This document shows, in pieces, positions 61,907-64,000 of a stretch of DNA of 64,000 nt. The position numbers were made by a program, and so were the translations under genes. Origin of the DNA: Candidatus Mycobacterium methanotrophicum (GTDB lineage Bacteria > Actinomycetota > Actinomycetes > Mycobacteriales > Mycobacteriaceae); assembly GCF_023515995.1 (NCBI RefSeq), contig NZ_CP097320.1:3968001-4032000 (forward strand). The letters run 5' to 3'. Below the pieces are notes generated by a model that ran no database searches, was not told the DNA's origin, and saw only the letters and a list, made by a program, of their open reading frames with translations. Each line of letters begins with the position of its first letter. Position 1 is the first letter of the stretch.

Positions 61907-62434
61907 ATGACAGCGCTATTGCGTGCGGTGCGCCGGCAACGCGGCTTCACACTGGAGACGCTCGCCGCGCAGACGGGGCTGACCAAGAGCTATCTGTCCA
62001 AGATCGAGCGGCGGCAGAGCACACCGTCGATCGCGGTGGCACTCAAACTCGCCCGCGCACTCGACGTCGACGTCGCGCAGCTGTTTTCCGAGGCCACCAA
62101 CGAGAAGATCGCCGTCGACCGCGCCGTCGACCGCAGCGCCAGTACCGAACGTTACGTGGCCCTCGCGCCGGGAGTGCTGGGAAAGTCGATGTCGCCGTTC
62201 GTCGTTCGGCCCAACGGCCAAAACGCTGACGACCCCCGCCCGGCGCATGCCGGACAGGAATTCCTGTTCGTGCATGCCGGGTCCGTCGAGCTGACCTACG
62301 GCGATCAGATCGTCACCCTGGCCGCCGGTGACAGCGCCTACTTCGACGCGTCGGTGAGCCACAGCTTGCGTGCGGTCGGCGGCACACCCGCCGACGTCGT
62401 TGTCGTCGCTCACCAGGAACCGGACCCGCGGTGA
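61907..62434 (+). CDS. XRE-family regulator with cupin domain
   Basis: 175 residues from ATG 61907. N-terminal HTH (FTLETLAAQTGLTKSYLSKI ERRQSTPSIAVALKLARAL) and a C-terminal cupin (HAGQEFLFVHAGSVELTYGD, AAGDSAYFDASVSHSLR). Regulators of this build bind small ligands in the cupin. It faces the aldolase/DapA-like pair, so it probably controls it. Confidence 0.88.
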   Translation: MTALLRAVRRQRGFTLETLAAQTGLTKSYLSKIERRQSTPSIAVALKLARALDVDVAQLFSEATNEKIAVDRAVDRSASTERYVALAPGVLGKSMSPFVVRPNGQNADDPRPAHAGQEFLFVHAGSVELTYGDQIVTLAAGDSAYFDASVSHSLRAVGGTPADVVVVAHQEPDPR

Positions 62435-62550
62435 GCTTTTCCGGCACTACCGGGCTTCGGTTCCCCGGAAGTCGCATCGGCCTCGTCGCGCCAGAACTGT
62501 GCCGAGCCGTCAGTCACAAGCCGCCTCGGGCGACGTCCTGAGAAGGCGGT

Positions 62551-63140
62551 TCAGCTTGTGTAGCAGTAGGAGTCGCCGGAGGCGTCGCCTCCCTGCAGTC
62601 GAATTTGGTGGACCCGCAGACCGCGGAAATCTTCGCCGTTCGGAAAGAACCGGTTGTCGGGGACCAGACCGCCGGTGGTGGTGTCGGCGTCGGGTTTGGC
62701 CAGCCACCCCAACGCCGTCAGGATAGAACACCTCATCCCAGGCGGCGTAGAGCGAACTGGTCACATAGACGCGGCGTCCGTCGCGGCTGATCTCCACCAT
62801 CTGTGGCCCGCCGCTGAGGGGAAGGCCCGGGGCCGCAGGATGCGGTTCGCGTCGCACGATCCCGCCAAGGCGCAGCGACGCGGTCTCCCGGGGATGGAAC
62901 GGCTCGCTGACGTCGTACTGCTTGAGTTCGCCAGTCCCCCAACCCGATACATACAGCCAGCGGTCATCGACCGACAAGTCGATGTCGGATACCAGCGGGG
63001 GCACGGCGCCGAACGGCTTAAGCGCGGGTGGCAGCTCATCGGCATCGGCCGGCTCGGCGGGGATGCTGATCACCTTGTCGACCGACCACTGGTCATATCG
63101 GCACACCCCTGCAGGGATGCGATCGTCATAGTCACAGAGA
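62551..63140 (-). pseudogene. SBP56-family protein (methanethiol oxidase) remnant
   Basis: Open from YDQWSVDKVISIPAEPADA through LVSDIDLSVDDRWLYVSGWG TGELKQYDVSEP, GGPQMVEISRDGRRVYVTSS LYAAWDEVFYPDG, then a frameshift near 62705 and PDADTTTGGLVPDNRFFPNG EDFRG to the stop near 62551. This is the C-terminal half; the N-terminal half is cut off where an IS630 fragment begins. Confidence 0.82.
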
Positions 63141-63322
63141 ATGGTGATCCTGTCTCGCCCCGAACTGACCCGCCGAATGCTGGAACGCGGCGACCACCGC
63201 AACGTGCAAGCCCTCGAACGCGACGTCCGCGCCTGGATCGCCAACTGGAACATTAACCCAAAACCGTTCGTATGGACCAAGACTGCCGAACAGATCCTTC
63301 AGTCCATCCAGCGATTGATGAA
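63141..63322 (+). mobile_element. IS630-family transposase C-terminal fragment
   Basis: RGDHRNVQALERDVRAWIANW followed by NPKPFVWTKTAEQILQSIQR and LMKR is the C-terminus of IS630-type transposases. The upstream catalytic part is missing. It interrupts SBP56 on one side and abuts the hydrolase 3' end on the other. Confidence 0.8.
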
Positions 63323-63344
63323 ACGAATTAAACGGCGCGGGACG

Positions 63345-64000
63345 CTAGAGACGGCAGCGATTAACGAGGCTGCTGAGCTCCGTTGACATGCGGTTGGGAA
63401 GCTGCAGCGGCACAAAATGCGTGGCCGGGAGCTCGACGTATCGGCTCCGTGGTGTCTGCGCGCTGGCCGCCCGCATTCGTTCCGCTGATGTGATCGCGTC
63501 CCACGTCCCGGCGATATAGGTGACTGGTATGTCGATCGAGCTCAGGTCCATCGGGGGCTGGTCGCCGACCGCGCGGGCGAGACGCGAATACCAGGGCCAA
63601 TCGTGATCGGCGAACCGGCGCAGTACTCGAACCAGAGTTTGTCCGTGAATGACGTCGAGGCCGAACGTGGCGACTCCTCGTGTGTCAAACCCATGCTCGG
63701 GCGAACCGGGTAATACGTCGCCGAGCCGATTGAGGACCGGCCCGAGGTACCGCATCAAGTGGGATCCCACCCGCCCGGCCCGCGGGCGCAGGAATCGTGG
63801 AAGAGGGTGAAGCAAGGCTTCGAAGGTTCCGCCGGGGACGCCGCCGACGGCGAGCACGCCGGCGATCCGCCGTTGCTCGCGCAGGGCTGCCTCAAACGCG
63901 ATGTTGACACCGGCCGACCAGCCGATGACCACGGCTCGATCGATGCCGTAAGAGTCCATCACGGCGAAGAGATCGTCGGTGTGGTCGGAGATGGTGATCC
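63345..64000 (-). CDS. Alpha/beta hydrolase, 5' end outside the window
   Basis: At least 218 residues; the frame stays open to the window edge (ITISDHTDDLFAVMDSYGID). Nucleophile elbow VIGWSAGVNIAFEAAL, acid in YIAGTWDAITSAERM, His in LPATHFVPLQLP. It may be a serine hydrolase acting on esters. The stop TAG (63345-63347) lies next to the IS630 fragment, so the last residues may have been changed by the insertion. Confidence 0.8.
   Translation of the reverse strand, partial: ITISDHTDDLFAVMDSYGIDRAVVIGWSAGVNIAFEAALREQRRIAGVLAVGGVPGGTFEALLHPLPRFLRPRAGRVGSHLMRYLGPVLNRLGDVLPGSPEHGFDTRGVATFGLDVIHGQTLVRVLRRFADHDWPWYSRLARAVGDQPPMDLSSIDIPVTYIAGTWDAITSAERMRAASAQTPRSRYVELPATHFVPLQLPNRMSTELSSLVNRCRL

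Noticed and set aside
1..64000. CRISPR arrays
   Set aside because: No regularly spaced short repeats with unique spacers were seen; the repeats present are IS ends, the cassette duplication and short coding repeats.
1..64000. Ribosomal RNA operon or replication origin near the ribosomal protein genes
   Set aside because: No rRNA sequence, DnaA-box cluster or dnaA/dnaN genes were recognised.

Overview
The window is chromosomal DNA of a slow-growing Mycobacterium. It is GC-rich and carries PE/PPE genes, an ESX-5-type PE-PPE-esx cassette (QILSS-type Esx proteins), an ESX-4 secretion locus, cutinases, mce-associated genes and a typical mycobacterial rpoA/alpha operon. Gene order only partly follows M. 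tuberculosis. The cassette plus trcRS-kdp part matches the Rv1027c-Rv1040c neighbourhood, and the second half matches Rv3446c-Rv3465, so two regions that are far apart in M. tuberculosis are joined here. The species cannot be named from the sequence alone.

Layout. Bases 1-7860 are an accessory, decayed region: an ISL3 element, a kinase remnant, a glycosyltransferase, two copies of one IS5/ISL2-type element with 3-bp target duplications (one inside an already broken glycosyltransferase gene), and an ORF joining a serine-recombinase domain to a cytochrome P450. Bases 7861-14737 hold a tRNA with anticodon UAA and a 3.6-kb tandem duplication of PE8-PPE15-esxJ-esxI; the second copy still carries a broken tRNA at its start. 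Bases 14761-16468 hold an opposing PE-PPE pair. Bases 16794-29751 form a regulation and potassium block: TrcR/TrcS, a Kdp operon (27-aa membrane peptide, kdpF, A, B, C, D, E) with two MIRU-like linker ORFs, and a two-RCK potassium channel.

An IS66-family element (30039-31913, perfect 8-bp target duplication) precedes two PPE genes whose proteins end in a SHOCT-like domain. These converge on an ESX-4 locus (Rv3446c-like gene, eccC4, eccD4, mycP4, eccB4) that has no esxU/esxT beside it. Then come a fused parDE remnant, two cutinases plus a third cutinase fragment, truA, rplQ, rpoA, rpsD, rpsK, rpsM, rpmJ and infA (minus strand), a decayed and an intact F420-type luciferase-like gene, rmlB and rmlC.

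Bases 54745-58805 are a graveyard: ackA and pta remnants abut a frameshifted group of Mce-associated membrane protein genes. The right end has a SCO6745-family gene, a flavin reductase remnant, a DHDPS-family lyase and a class II aldolase divergent from an XRE-cupin regulator, a SBP56 remnant cut by an IS630 fragment, and an alpha/beta hydrolase running off the edge.

How the genes work together: the PE/PPE/Esx proteins are probable ESX-5 substrates; the ESX-4 genes encode a membrane secretion complex; TrcRS and KdpDE are two-component systems, KdpDE controlling KdpFABC potassium uptake; the alpha operon supplies core transcription and translation parts; RmlB and RmlC make dTDP-rhamnose for the cell-wall linker. 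The most unusual points are the PPE-SHOCT pair replacing esxTU beside ESX-4, the cysteine-bearing insertion in KdpC, the MIRU-coupled kdp operon, the recombinase-P450 chimera and the pseudo-tRNA marking the cassette duplication.
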